This document shows positions 8,424-17,135 of a DNA stretch of 64,000 nucleotides, in pieces (the first letter of the stretch is position 1; each line of letters starts with the position of its first letter). The stretch comes from Chitinophaga deserti (GTDB lineage Bacteria; Bacteroidota; Bacteroidia; Chitinophagales; Chitinophagaceae). A program made the position numbers and the translations under genes. Below the pieces are notes generated by a model, which had not been told where the DNA came from, searched no databases, and saw nothing but the letters and a program-made list of their open reading frames with translations. Location of the stretch: positions 62,001 through 126,000 of the forward strand of contig NZ_QFFK01000006.1 in assembly GCF_003149455.1 (NCBI RefSeq), given 5' to 3'.

Positions 8424-9920
8424 TTACTGTTTACCCATTAACGCATTAATCTGTTCATACAACGCTGCACCATCACTGGGACGTTTGGCTTTGGCTATGG
8501 CCAGCCTGCCCGATTTGTCGAAGAGGAAGTATTGCGGGTAGTATTCTGATTTGTCGGGGTGGTTTGCCAGCAGCTCTTTCCAGATGGGATCAATGGTTTT
8601 ACGGGTTTTGCGGAAGTGAAGTCCTTCCATGCCATTTACCCGAATAAATTCTCTCCAGATGGCATCCCGGCTGTCATCATCCATTGCCAGAAAGAGGAAG
8701 GCTACATCTTTTCCTGTAAAGGCAGCACGCAGTTCAGGGAGGAACTTTATCTCTTCCTTGCAAGGGCCACACCAGGTGCCCCAGATGTCCAGGTATACTA
8801 CTTTCCCTTTCAATTGCTTCACTGCACTGTACACGGAAGCAAGATTCCCGTCATCATTCAGTATGGCGATTTTATCGTTATTGGAATTGGCCACCCGCAT
8901 GGTGTGGAGCTGTGTGATCATCTTTTCAATGTCTGCATTATATGGGCTGTTGGGGAATTGCTGTTTAAAGGCGCCGGCAAGACTTTCCGTTTGTCCAAGG
9001 TCGCGGTCATAATATTGATTTTGAATTTGCTGGTAGTTGTATGGCTCTGCAATTTCAGGCGGGAAATTTTGCAGGCTCCCTATCCAGCGCCAGTAAGGCT
9101 TACCGTGTTTGGCGACAATGACGTTTGCACTGTCGAGTGAGATGTTGTAATAAGGGATAGGTGCGCTGGGTGGAATGTTTTCCGACTTGATGCGCATAAA
9201 AGCTTTTGTTTCGAGATACCGGAGGTAATTATCTGCAAAGGTGAAATATTGCGGTCCCGGGGTTGTGCTGGCCGGGGTAATGGAGGTGGCATCAAACACT
9301 TCCACCAGGAGCTCGTTTACGGTATTGCGGTCTTTAACCCCTGTCCTGAGAAAATCATTGAAGTGGTTGAGGTGACAGCTGATGAATTCCGAAATAATGA
9401 GTTGCTTGTTGACAGCTGATATGCCGGATGATAGTACCGCCTGAACCTGCCGGTTTTGATGAAGCAGGTAAGGTTTTAACAGCAGCCGGCGGATAGAGTC
9501 CGGCGGAAGTGCACTTAATGTAGCGTTTTCAATGAAGTAGGGCGTTTGGTCGATTCCAATTTCCTGCAATACCTGATTTTCTTTTACTGCATTACCAGCA
9601 ATAAATTGGATGGAGCGGTTTTCGGCATTCAATGCTATTTCAACTTTACTTTCCGGGGTCAGGAGCAGTGTAAACAAGGTTTGCCGGAAAATGAGCGTGG
9701 CGAATTTAGGGCTGTTACAGGGAATGGTGATGTGAAACCGGCCGGAATCAGTGACGGGAACAACAATGGTGTTTTCCCTGTGATAGCCAAAAACTGTGGG
9801 GATGTTAATCGTAAGGTCAGGTTTTTCCCCTGTAAAGCGGATGGTGCCGCTCAGTGTGAACTGAGCGGAGAGCTGAAGGGTTGCCAGTAAGAGGATGATG
9901 AGGCAAAGGGGCTTTTTCAT
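8424..9920 (-). CDS. TlpA-like thioredoxin-fold protein with long N-terminal domain
   Basis: A 498-residue exported protein with a signal peptide ending near LQLSAQ (residue 20). Residues about 21-340 form the N-terminal region common in Bacteroidota thioredoxin-like proteins (a DUF4369-like beta domain, then helices). The C-terminal thioredoxin domain carries the redox motif WCGPC at residues 383-387, and a cis-proline region is expected near YPQYFLFDKSGRL. It would act in the periplasm as a thiol-disulfide reductant, probably for extracytoplasmic proteins; no client is evident nearby. The next gene on this strand begins upstream at 10014, 94 bp away, so co-transcription is possible but unproven. 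Confidence 0.85.
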   Translation of the reverse strand: MKKPLCLIILLLATLQLSAQFTLSGTIRFTGEKPDLTINIPTVFGYHRENTIVVPVTDSGRFHITIPCNSPKFATLIFRQTLFTLLLTPESKVEIALNAENRSIQFIAGNAVKENQVLQEIGIDQTPYFIENATLSALPPDSIRRLLLKPYLLHQNRQVQAVLSSGISAVNKQLIISEFISCHLNHFNDFLRTGVKDRNTVNELLVEVFDATSITPASTTPGPQYFTFADNYLRYLETKAFMRIKSENIPPSAPIPYYNISLDSANVIVAKHGKPYWRWIGSLQNFPPEIAEPYNYQQIQNQYYDRDLGQTESLAGAFKQQFPNSPYNADIEKMITQLHTMRVANSNNDKIAILNDDGNLASVYSAVKQLKGKVVYLDIWGTWCGPCKEEIKFLPELRAAFTGKDVAFLFLAMDDDSRDAIWREFIRVNGMEGLHFRKTRKTIDPIWKELLANHPDKSEYYPQYFLFDKSGRLAIAKAKRPSDGAALYEQINALMGKQ

Positions 9921-10013
9921 AAAGGTAAAGCTAAGCTGTACACCCTTATAGCTGCCGGGTATGTGACGAGCTGCACAATCTGCGGGATGAATAAGCAGGT
10001 TTGCGGGACGTGG

Positions 10014-11078
10014 CTACCGGGCGTCTTTCAGGAATATTTTCTCAAGTGCATTTACATAACGTTCAAGATCCACACCAGTGCTCTGATTAGCGAGGATGAT
10101 AATGGAAAACCTGCGTGCGGGATAGCGGACATAAAACGATGAAAAGCCCGATGTGCCCCCGGAGTGGAATATCCTTTCCTGCCCATACCGGTTTTCAATT
10201 TCCCAGCCGTAGCCGTATCCTGTTTCAGCGCTGCGGCGGGAACTTTCGGTAAACATTTCTTTCAGCGTAGCGGCCTTTACCAGTTTTTCGGTATATAGGG
10301 CCTGATCCCAATAATAGAAATCATGTGTTGAAGTATAAATGCCACCATCGCCCCGGAGGTAGCTGAATATGCTCTGATCTTTCGGAATGATCTTTCCTTC
10401 TGTCAGACTGTACCCGTATGCACGGTTAGCTATGTTGCCGGTTCTGCTGTTCACCGTGGAATGCTCCATCATGAGTGGCTGGAAGATCCGCCTTTGCAGG
10501 AATTCTGCAAAGGTGAGCCCGGATGCCTGTTCCACGATGAGCCCCAGCATAACGTAGGCGGTGTTGCTGTAATCGAACCGGCTGCCGGGTGGGAAGAGGG
10601 TGCTGTCCTGCCTCTCGATGATATGCAGAACATCCTGGTCAGACAGTGGTTCCTGCTGATTGGGGGGCAGAAGGTTGCCATAATTTGGCAAACCAGCAGT
10701 ATGGTTGAGCATCTGGCGGATAGTGACCGTATTACCACAGGGAGCGGTTTCAGGGAAAAACTTAGACAGGGGATCGTTGAGGGAAAGCTTTCCATCGTCT
10801 CTAAGCATCATAATCGCCATGGCCGTAAAGGATTTGGTGACGGAGGCGATCCGGTAGTTACTGTGTGAAGTGGCTTTTTCGCGTGGTTCTATGTTGGAAA
10901 GACCGAACGAGCGGTCGTACAGTTTTTTGCCGTTTTTAATGACCAGTACACTGATTCCGCTGGTTTGGAGGGTATCATATTGCTGAAACAGCAGATCGGC
11001 GGTGGCACGTTGTAATCTAAGCTGAGCGGAAACGGGCTGTACCAGCCATATGGCCAGGATAAGGGTGCATAACTTCAT
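10014..11078 (-). CDS. Secreted serine hydrolase of the class C beta-lactamase/PBP4* family
   Basis: A 354-residue hydrolase with a signal peptide (cleavage near PVSAQ, residue 19). All three active-site elements of the family are present: the nucleophile motif SVTK (Ser79, Lys82), the YSN motif in RFDYSNTAYVMLG, and HSGGTSGF in place of KTG. That HSG variant is typical of esterases and D-aminopeptidase-type members rather than true AmpC enzymes, so antibiotic resistance should not be assumed. It would act in the periplasm or outside the cell. The protein ends about 45 residues after the HSGG motif, so no extra C-terminal domain is attached. Confidence 0.85.
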   Translation of the reverse strand: MKLCTLILAIWLVQPVSAQLRLQRATADLLFQQYDTLQTSGISVLVIKNGKKLYDRSFGLSNIEPREKATSHSNYRIASVTKSFTAMAIMMLRDDGKLSLNDPLSKFFPETAPCGNTVTIRQMLNHTAGLPNYGNLLPPNQQEPLSDQDVLHIIERQDSTLFPPGSRFDYSNTAYVMLGLIVEQASGLTFAEFLQRRIFQPLMMEHSTVNSRTGNIANRAYGYSLTEGKIIPKDQSIFSYLRGDGGIYTSTHDFYYWDQALYTEKLVKAATLKEMFTESSRRSAETGYGYGWEIENRYGQERIFHSGGTSGFSSFYVRYPARRFSIIILANQSTGVDLERYVNALEKIFLKDAR

Positions 11079-11167
11079 ACCGGATAGATTAGGGGATATG
11101 GTATGAATTTACATGTAAAAGATGAGAGATTACCGGCTTTTCCGAATGGCGGAAGGAAAGAGCAGGA

Positions 11168-11506
11168 TTAGTCCCATAAAGTACCGTCGAGGCCCAAAAC
11201 AGACCCGATCCACAGGCAGAAGATGAAAACCAGGAGGCTCAGGAAAAGCGCTGTGATTTTCTTCCATCCTCCTTTGAGGCGAAAAGGGCTCATCAGGTGA
11301 AAGAAAGCACCACCTGCAGCTCCGGCAAATGCGATTACTACCAATGGGCGTACCATCCAGTATTGGGGCCAGGAAGGATCCGGTTCATCTACCCCCGAAA
11401 GAAAGATCATCATCATCGTTAGCCCTATGGCTCCACCGATGAGCATTCGCTTTAGCAGGGTGGTAGTAAAGAAGGAGTGCTGGTAAGATGAATTCATATA
11501 GTTCAT
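11168..11506 (-). CDS. Small three-helix membrane protein
   Basis: A 112-residue protein with hydrophobic helices at about residues 19-37, 53-70 and 86-106, with GAAGGAFFHLM in the middle helix and a conserved-looking GSVLGLDGTLWD end. From memory, close relatives in Bacteroidota are sometimes labelled 'potassium transporter KefB', which its size does not support; I know no function. Its upstream region carries two ACTTTG-N5-CAAAGT dyads 50-95 bp before the start codon, suggesting tight control by an unlinked regulator. Alternative starts exist at Met4. Confidence 0.7.
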   Translation of the reverse strand: MNYMNSSYQHSFFTTTLLKRMLIGGAIGLTMMMIFLSGVDEPDPSWPQYWMVRPLVVIAFAGAAGGAFFHLMSPFRLKGGWKKITALFLSLLVFIFCLWIGSVLGLDGTLWD

Positions 11507-11556
11507 AACTGATTGAAATTTAGTGTTGTGCAGTCAGGTACTGTTGTTGTAAAAGT

Positions 11557-11601
11557 ACTTTGTAATCCAAAGTTAACGTAATTCACTTTGAATTACAAAG
11601 T
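11557..11601 (-). promoter_or_regulatory. Paired ACTTTG-N5-CAAAGT dyads upstream of the small membrane protein gene
   Basis: Two 17-bp imperfect palindromes lie at 11557-11573 and 11585-11601. Each reads ACTTTG-N5-CAAAGT, and the second matches the reverse complement of the first at 16 of 17 bases. Their centres are 28 bp apart. They sit only in the gap between the helicase stop and the start of the 112-aa gene, upstream of the latter. The symmetry fits a dimeric repressor binding twice; no candidate regulator gene is adjacent. Confidence 0.6.
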
Positions 11602-11673
11602 AATGTTGGGGATTTTTTTCAGAGAAGGGAAATGAGGGTATAGAGCGGGAAGTTGGAATATGGGGGGAAGTGG

Positions 11674-13143
11674 TTAGCAGAATTGCTTAAACAATGCGAA
11701 TTCTTCCAGTAAAGCGATGCGTTCTTCCTCCTCCACGGATTCTCCGGCTTTAATGGCTTCCAGCCGTTCCCGGATGCCTTCTGCAATAGCACGCTGCTTC
11801 AGCGCTTCCATATGGGGGCCCATTCGTTGGTGGAGATAGAATTCAATGCGTGAATCGTAACTGATATCGCGGAGCATTACTTTTTTCTTAAGCCGGATGC
11901 CTTCGAGACTGGTACAGCGGCTAAGGGCTACATAGGTTTGTCCGGTTGCAAAGGCGCCTTTGCCCAGGTCGATGATTACTTTCTGGAAGGTTTGTCCCTG
12001 GCTTTTATGGATGGTAACTGCCCAGGCCAGTTTCAGCGGTAGTTGTCTGAAGCTGCCGGTAACGATCTTTTCGATCTCTTCTTTCTGCCGGTTCCATTTG
12101 TACTCTATATTTTCCCACTCGGCTTTATCGACCCGGTGCTTTACGGCACCCTGTTCCAGTTCTACTTCCACATACTCTTCATTCAGCTGGGTGATTTTAC
12201 CCAGTGTGCCGTTCACCCAGCGCCTGCTTTGGTCGTTTTTAATAAACATAACCTGTGCGCCTTTCTTCAGCTGTAGTTCTACATCTGCCGGCATTTTGTT
12301 GTGCTGGCGGGCGCTATCGGCAAAGTCTCCCGTCAGCAGTGCGCTATAGGAGCTGGCATCACCTTCGAGCGCAGCCAGGCGTTGCTCATTAACGCTGTCT
12401 GCAATGGCATTGGTGGTGCAGAGCATCAGTTCCAGATCTTCGCCGGAAGGTTCATACTCCGGCTCATGACGGGTGTTGAGAACTGCTAGGTGATGTGGCT
12501 GTACGGTGTTATCGCGCACGGCGTTCAGCACCTGTACAAACGAAGGGTCGGGCTGGCGGTATACTTTCTTCAGCTCAATAATCTGCATGCCAAATCCATG
12601 CTCGAAGCTTTTGGCGCTGAAGAAATAGGGGGTAGTGTAGTTGTTGGCAATGATCTCCACTTCACCGGCGCGTTTATTGTCGATCACGGGCGGTAACTGT
12701 AGCAGGTCGCCTATAAGGAGTAATTGCTTTCCGCCGAAGGGCAGATTGGTACTGAGGTTTTTACGAAGGGTAAGGTCTATGGCCTGCATAAGGTCGCAGC
12801 GTACCATCGATATCTCGTCGATGATAATCATATCCACCTGCCTCAGCAGTTCAGTTTTTTCTTCATTCAGATCAGCCGCACCTTTGTCTCCCGGAAGGTA
12901 AGGCCGCGGCTCTATGAGGAAAAAGGAATGGATGGTTTGGCCGCCCACATTGAGAGCTGCCACGCCGGTAGAGGCGAGTACGATGTACTTTTTAGGAATG
13001 TGTGCGATGAGATTGCGGAGCAGGGTGGATTTACCTGTGCCGGCTTTACCGGTGAGGAAAACGGACTGCTGCGTATAGGTGATCAGGCGTATCACTTCCT
13101 GCGCCTCCGGGTTGTCGTTATATTGTTTGATAAGCTTGACCAT
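11674..13143 (-). CDS. Pif1/RecD2-like ATP-dependent DNA helicase
   Basis: A 489-residue superfamily 1 helicase. Walker A is GKAGTGKST (residues 32-40), Walker B is IIIDEISM (Asp109-Glu110), motif III is the GDLLQLPPV region, and the C-terminal motifs are AVTIHKSQGQTF and QTYVALSRC. The order and the short length match Pif1-like single-domain helicases that unwind forked DNA, G-quadruplexes or RNA-DNA hybrids 5' to 3'. A small beta domain (about 330-390, KKGAQVMFIKND...GTLGKI) precedes the final motifs, as in RecD2/Pif1. It is transcribed alone, divergent from the esterase gene across a 168-bp gap that must hold both promoters. Confidence 0.88.
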   Translation of the reverse strand: MVKLIKQYNDNPEAQEVIRLITYTQQSVFLTGKAGTGKSTLLRNLIAHIPKKYIVLASTGVAALNVGGQTIHSFFLIEPRPYLPGDKGAADLNEEKTELLRQVDMIIIDEISMVRCDLMQAIDLTLRKNLSTNLPFGGKQLLLIGDLLQLPPVIDNKRAGEVEIIANNYTTPYFFSAKSFEHGFGMQIIELKKVYRQPDPSFVQVLNAVRDNTVQPHHLAVLNTRHEPEYEPSGEDLELMLCTTNAIADSVNEQRLAALEGDASSYSALLTGDFADSARQHNKMPADVELQLKKGAQVMFIKNDQSRRWVNGTLGKITQLNEEYVEVELEQGAVKHRVDKAEWENIEYKWNRQKEEIEKIVTGSFRQLPLKLAWAVTIHKSQGQTFQKVIIDLGKGAFATGQTYVALSRCTSLEGIRLKKKVMLRDISYDSRIEFYLHQRMGPHMEALKQRAIAEGIRERLEAIKAGESVEEEERIALLEEFALFKQFC

Positions 13144-13311
13144 CCTTCATTTGGAAAGCGCGAAGGTAGTGAATATTGGGTTTGTTGCATAGAGCACTTC
13201 AACGTTCAGCCCGCACATTAAGTAAACGGGTATCGACATTTGAGCAGTACTCATCACCTGATTGCCGGATGTATTGTTCAACTTTAGGATCTGAAAATAC
13301 CCCTCAAATAC

Positions 13312-14268
13312 ATGGATACAAAATTCCGCGTGGAAACCTGGCCCGAAGGGGTTATTTCCCTGCCTCCTGATGCTGCACTGATGCAGCAATTCAAAAGACA
13401 GGGCAACTTTAATGTAAAGATGCCTGTGCCGGTAATGCGTGCCATGGTACACCTCGCCACCCGGTTCATGACACACCGGTTGTATAAGGGTACTTTCCGG
13501 CACCGTTATCAGAAGATGAATGGGGAAGGCGGGGAAATAGGAATGCGCATCGTACGGCCGGATACCGATGAGGTTTTACCTGCGGTATTGTATTTCCATG
13601 GGGGCGGTGGTATGCTGACAGACAGCTCCAGCTACCTCCGAGTAATGAAAAACATCGCTTACCATGCCCATGCAGCCGTAGCAGGTGTTGATTACCGCCG
13701 TGCTCCGGAAGCTCCGTACCCGGCAGGATTAAGCGATGCCGTGGCCGCCCTGCAATGGATGTATGATAAAGCAGGTAAGTATGGTTTCGATCCAAAGCGC
13801 ATTTCCATCGCGGGCGACAGTGCCGGGGGCAACCTCGCTGCAGGACTGGCATTACGCAACTTACACGGGGCACGTTTACCCATTTACCGGCAGATATTGA
13901 TTAACGCCCGTGTTACCCACCGTCAGCATTTCCCTTCCATCAGTAAATATGCAGAAGGTTATGGCCTAACCCGCACAGCCATGGATTACTTCGAAGGGAA
14001 GTATTTCCGTGACCCTTCCGATGCTGCAGGCAGCTATGCATCTCCCCTCAGTGCTCCAGACCTCCGTGGCCTCCCGCCGGCACTGGTCATCACTTCCGAA
14101 TATGATCCCCTGCGCGATGAAGGGGAGGCCTATGCCGCTGCGCTTCATTCGGCAGGTGTACCCGTTCAGGCAGTACGCTTTGCCGGCATGGCACATACCA
14201 TGGTGGTATTTGGCGCTACAAAGCCTGCTGCCACTTATTGCCTGCAGCTGATAAAGGGTTGTATGTAA
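13312..14268 (+). CDS. Alpha/beta hydrolase of the hormone-sensitive lipase (HSL) family
   Basis: A 318-residue esterase. The family-IV oxyanion motif HGGGG is at residues 96-100. The nucleophile elbow GDSAGG places the catalytic serine at 170. The acid is the Asp in SEYDPLRDEGEAY, and the histidine is in GMAHTMVVF. It would hydrolyse short-chain esters in the cytoplasm. No signal peptide is visible. The start gives MDTKFRVETWPEG, a sensible N-terminal cap region. It is monocistronic: 160 bp separate it from the next gene, and the gap contains the dyad GGGTTG-A-CAACCC. Confidence 0.88.
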   Translation: MDTKFRVETWPEGVISLPPDAALMQQFKRQGNFNVKMPVPVMRAMVHLATRFMTHRLYKGTFRHRYQKMNGEGGEIGMRIVRPDTDEVLPAVLYFHGGGGMLTDSSSYLRVMKNIAYHAHAAVAGVDYRRAPEAPYPAGLSDAVAALQWMYDKAGKYGFDPKRISIAGDSAGGNLAAGLALRNLHGARLPIYRQILINARVTHRQHFPSISKYAEGYGLTRTAMDYFEGKYFRDPSDAAGSYASPLSAPDLRGLPPALVITSEYDPLRDEGEAYAAALHSAGVPVQAVRFAGMAHTMVVFGATKPAATYCLQLIKGCM

Positions 14269-14371
14269 CCCTGTTACGTTATTCCGGGGAATCCCCCGCG
14301 TACTGGCGATATTTCGTGTTTCCTGATTTTGGTATTTAACTGGTTGTCAGTTTGTTATCCCTGTGGCATGT

Positions 14372-14384
14372 GGGTTGACAACCC
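14372..14384. promoter_or_regulatory. GGGTTG-A-CAACCC dyad upstream of the bestrophin genes
   Basis: A perfect 6+1+6 palindrome 46 bp before the short gene at 14430. A related half-element, GGTTGTCA, lies 30 bp upstream at 14342-14349 and is the inverse of TGACAACC within the dyad. This could be an operator; the 1-base centre makes a hairpin unlikely. Confidence 0.35.
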
Positions 14385-14429
14385 TTTTCCGCAACAATCC
14401 CGTTGCAGGCAACCGTTAAATCCATTACC

Positions 14430-14618
14430 ATGAGACCATTATCTTTCTTTTTCCACTTTCTCTTTCCCGGCAGTGTCAGCTATACTTCCGGTATTCCAGA
14501 CGATATGCCCGCCCATCCTGAGCCGGAAAAAGATGTAACCCTGGGAGCTGAGTACCTCGATGATATGATCCGGACAGACGATGCCGAAGATGACATGAAC
14601 CAGTTTTTTACACGCTGA
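14430..14618 (+). CDS. Short hypothetical protein upstream of bestrophin
   Basis: A 62-residue product, MRPLSFFFHFLFPG at the start, then an acidic, proline-containing tail (PEPEKDVTLGAEYLDDMIRTDDAEDDMNQFF). The ATG at 14430 is chosen over an upstream codon at 14403 because it gives a compact hydrophobic N-terminus. I recognise no family. It ends 13 bp before the bestrophin start and is probably co-transcribed with it. It might be a small accessory protein or a non-functional leader; real translation is uncertain. Confidence 0.4.
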   Translation: MRPLSFFFHFLFPGSVSYTSGIPDDMPAHPEPEKDVTLGAEYLDDMIRTDDAEDDMNQFFTR

Positions 14619-14631
14619 GCCCTGGTAACAT

Positions 14632-15639
14632 ATGCACATCGGAAAGTCTTATAAACTGAGGGATTTCATCATCTGGACAAGGCGTAAGCTTTATGTACTG
14701 GTTATACTGGGTATAATCCCGGTAGTGTTGTATCATGTTTTAGGCCTGAAATGGCTGGCGGTTCCGTGGACGGTGGTATCCCTACTCGGAACCGCTACCG
14801 CATTCATCGTAGGGTTTAAAAACACCCAAACCTATAGCCGCACCTGGGATGGGCATACGGTATGGACGAGTATCAGTAATGCCAGTAAAACCTGGGGTAT
14901 TGTTTGCCGGGATTATTTTGAAGATCCTGCACTGACAAAGCGCCAGATCTACCGCCACTTTGCCTGGCTTACCGCCCTGCGGTACCAGCTGCGGGAAAAC
15001 AGGATATGGGAAGTGACGGACAGTGCACATAACGCGGAATACCTGCGTTATTACACGATCCCGGAACGGCAGCACGATTTTACATCCGAAATGCTGAAAT
15101 TTATACCGGAAGGAGAGCTGGAGCTGCTGTCTGCTGCACGGGACAAACCCGGGCAATTGATTGCCATGCAAAGCAGGGATATCAGGGAGGTGTTCGCCAC
15201 ACAGGCTATTGTGCCCGCACAGTTCATGGAATTGCAGCGTATGCTGGGCGGGTTTTATAACCTGCAGGGCCAGTGCGAATCCCTGAAAGACACACCATAT
15301 CCCCGGCAGTATGCCATTATCAGTACTATTTTTGTGCGGATGTTCGTATTGCTGCTGCCCTTTGGCATGTTGCAGGAGTTCGATAAGCTGAATGATCATA
15401 TTACAGGAATCATGAGCGGGCATATGATTTGGCTGGCAGTGCCTTTTAGTGTGATTATTTCCTGGATGTATACCTCGCTGGTGCAGGTGGGGGAAAGTAC
15501 GGAAAACCCGTTTGAAGGGAGTGCGAACGATGTCCCCATTTCCCAGATCTGCAGGGTTATCGAAATCGACCTGCGCGGAATGCTTGGTGAGAAGGACCTT
15601 CCCCCGGAAATAATGCCGCAACGGGATATACTTGTATAA
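14632..15639 (+). CDS. Bestrophin-family anion channel-like protein
   Basis: A 335-residue membrane protein of the bacterial bestrophin (UPF0187) family, which forms pentameric ion channels in the inner membrane. The N-terminal region has a paired hydrophobic segment (about 20-62), followed by the signature FIVGFKNTQTYSRTWDGHTVW. The central helical region and the C-terminal hydrophobic pair (LLLPFGMLQEF and IWLAVPFSVIISWMYTSL) are intact. The tail NPFEGSANDVPISQICRVIEIDLRGMLGE is the conserved end of the family. Some bacterial homologues conduct Na+ rather than Cl-, so ion selectivity is left open. Confidence 0.9.
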   Translation: MHIGKSYKLRDFIIWTRRKLYVLVILGIIPVVLYHVLGLKWLAVPWTVVSLLGTATAFIVGFKNTQTYSRTWDGHTVWTSISNASKTWGIVCRDYFEDPALTKRQIYRHFAWLTALRYQLRENRIWEVTDSAHNAEYLRYYTIPERQHDFTSEMLKFIPEGELELLSAARDKPGQLIAMQSRDIREVFATQAIVPAQFMELQRMLGGFYNLQGQCESLKDTPYPRQYAIISTIFVRMFVLLLPFGMLQEFDKLNDHITGIMSGHMIWLAVPFSVIISWMYTSLVQVGESTENPFEGSANDVPISQICRVIEIDLRGMLGEKDLPPEIMPQRDILV

Positions 15640-15712
15640 ATTCTGAAAAATATTTTGGGCAGGATGTCCAATCCGGGAAAAGTCAGGCATTATTCCATTA
15701 GTAACAAATCAA

Positions 15713-16183
15713 ATGATATATCACATGGAACCAAGAGTTAATTTAATGGAGAAAGGGCAGGGCGCTTTGAAAGGGCTCTTTGCAGGCGGTGCTTACCTGA
15801 AGAAATCCCCGCTGGATCATACGCTGCAGGAGCTGGTAGAGTTCCGGGTGTCGCAGATCAACGGCTGTGCTTATTGCCTTGATATGCACTCGAAAGAGGC
15901 GCGTGCCCATGGAGAAACGGAGCAACGTTTATACAGCGTAAGCTGCTGGCGCGAAACGCCTTTCTTTACCGACCGGGAAAGAGCTGCCCTTGCATGGGCC
16001 GAAGCGGTTACTGCATGTAATGTTCCGGATGAAATTTATGTACGCGTAAGAGAGCATTTTACGGAAGAAGAGCTGGTAGACCTCACATTCCTGGTTACCC
16101 AGATCAATACCTGGAACCGCCTCAACATCGCATTTCACGATGTGGCTGCCGTGGGTACTTACCGCGTAGGACAATTCGGCTGA
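15713..16183 (+). CDS. Carboxymuconolactone decarboxylase / AhpD-like protein
   Basis: A 156-residue all-helical protein with the AhpD core motif CAYCLDMH (Cys52, Cys55, His59). In AhpD these residues form the peroxide-related redox centre; in other members the role is less clear. The rest, WAEAVTACNVPDEIYVRVREHFTEEELVDLTFLVTQINTWNRLNIAF, is the standard second half of the domain. An alternative start at Met5 (15725) gives MEPRVNLMEKG. It could detoxify peroxides or act on a small lactone; nothing nearby decides between these. It lies 73 bp after bestrophin. Confidence 0.85.
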   Translation: MIYHMEPRVNLMEKGQGALKGLFAGGAYLKKSPLDHTLQELVEFRVSQINGCAYCLDMHSKEARAHGETEQRLYSVSCWRETPFFTDRERAALAWAEAVTACNVPDEIYVRVREHFTEEELVDLTFLVTQINTWNRLNIAFHDVAAVGTYRVGQFG

Positions 16184-16226
16184 TTGCCGGAGTTGAACTG
16201 TTAGCAGCATAACATGCCGGATGTTA

Positions 16227-16316
16227 CCGCCACCGGGATCAGTAAACCGGTGGCGGCCATACGGATCAGATTCCAACAACATTATTGTAACATTTTTTGC
16301 CCGGGCCTTCCCGGGC
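16227..16316 (+). other. Two GC-rich hairpins in the sdhC leader region
   Basis: Hairpin 1 is a perfect 10-bp stem, CCGCCACCGG (16227-16236) with CCGGTGGCGG (16247-16256), lacking a T run. Hairpin 2 is GCCCGGG (16299-16305) with CCCGGGC (16310-16316), preceded by six T residues and ending 16 bp before the sdhC start codon. The first may be a weak terminator for the AhpD-like gene. The second would fold next to the sdhC initiation site and could affect translation. Confidence 0.5.
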
Positions 16317-16332
16317 CTGAATACTATTTGTT

Positions 16333-17112
16333 ATGTTACCTGTAAAACAACTGCTGCATTCCTCGCTGGGCAGGAAGCTCGTGATGGCCTCTACCGGCTT
16401 ATTCCTCTGTTTATTCCTCATTGTGCATCTTGGGGGAAATCTCACACTTTTCGCCGGCGATGAAGGTTACAACTTTAATATTTATGCTCATTTCATGACC
16501 AATTTCCTGCCTGTGGAAATTATCGGATATGTGCTGTATATATCAATCCTGATCCATGCGTTTTATGCGCTCATCCTTACCTTGAAGAACCGGAAGGCCC
16601 GGCCAGTGAAGTATGCGGTAACTCCGAAGGCCCGTGTGAGCTGGGCATCCCTGAATATGGGATTCCTCGGGAGCATTATCTTTCTGTTCCTTGTCATCCA
16701 TATGACCAATTTCTGGGGCCGCTACAAGTTTACCGAAGGCTCTTACCGCGAATACCGGACAGATCTGCAGACAGGGAAGCAAACTTCTGCAGTGTATATA
16801 CCGGAATCCGCAGAATTTGAATATGCAGTGTTCATGGAACAGCAGGTAGAAGTTGTGCGGGTAAAAGACCTCTATGTGATCGTTTCGGAAAGCTTTAGTC
16901 TGTGGTGGTATGTATTACTGTACCTGGTGGCCATGGTGGCAGTGGCGTATCATATGTACCATGGTTTTCAGAGTGCTTTTCAAACTACAGGGCTCACGCA
17001 CCGGCGGTATACGCCGGTAATTAAGTTTATCGGTACCTGGGTTTTTGCAGTCATTATTCCGCTGACCTTTGCATCGATGCCGGTGGTGTTTTATATCAAA
17101 AGTCTTTTGTAG
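16333..17112 (+). CDS. Succinate dehydrogenase / fumarate reductase cytochrome b558 subunit (SdhC-type), orphan
   Basis: A 259-residue five-helix membrane anchor of the b558 type that normally carries two haems and reduces or oxidises quinone for succinate dehydrogenase. Haem-ligand histidines appear in helix contexts: HSSLGRKLVMASTG, FLIVHLGGNL, ILIHAFYALIL, VIHMTNFWGRYKF and AYHMYHGFQSAF. A periplasmic-side insertion of about 45 residues (TEGSYREYRTD...VIVSESF) makes it longer than the usual 220-240. The flavoprotein and iron-sulfur genes that normally follow in one operon are absent: a terminator and an opposite-strand gene come next. Either SdhAB are encoded elsewhere or this is a second, divergent copy. 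Confidence 0.85.
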   Translation: MLPVKQLLHSSLGRKLVMASTGLFLCLFLIVHLGGNLTLFAGDEGYNFNIYAHFMTNFLPVEIIGYVLYISILIHAFYALILTLKNRKARPVKYAVTPKARVSWASLNMGFLGSIIFLFLVIHMTNFWGRYKFTEGSYREYRTDLQTGKQTSAVYIPESAEFEYAVFMEQQVEVVRVKDLYVIVSESFSLWWYVLLYLVAMVAVAYHMYHGFQSAFQTTGLTHRRYTPVIKFIGTWVFAVIIPLTFASMPVVFYIKSLL

Positions 17113-17135
17113 CGTAAACTGCTTATGATAACAAG

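Noticed and set aside
10014..11078. The serine hydrolase as an AmpC beta-lactamase
   Set aside because: The third motif is HSGG rather than KTG, and there is no AmpR-type regulator next to it; esterase or peptidase function is as likely.
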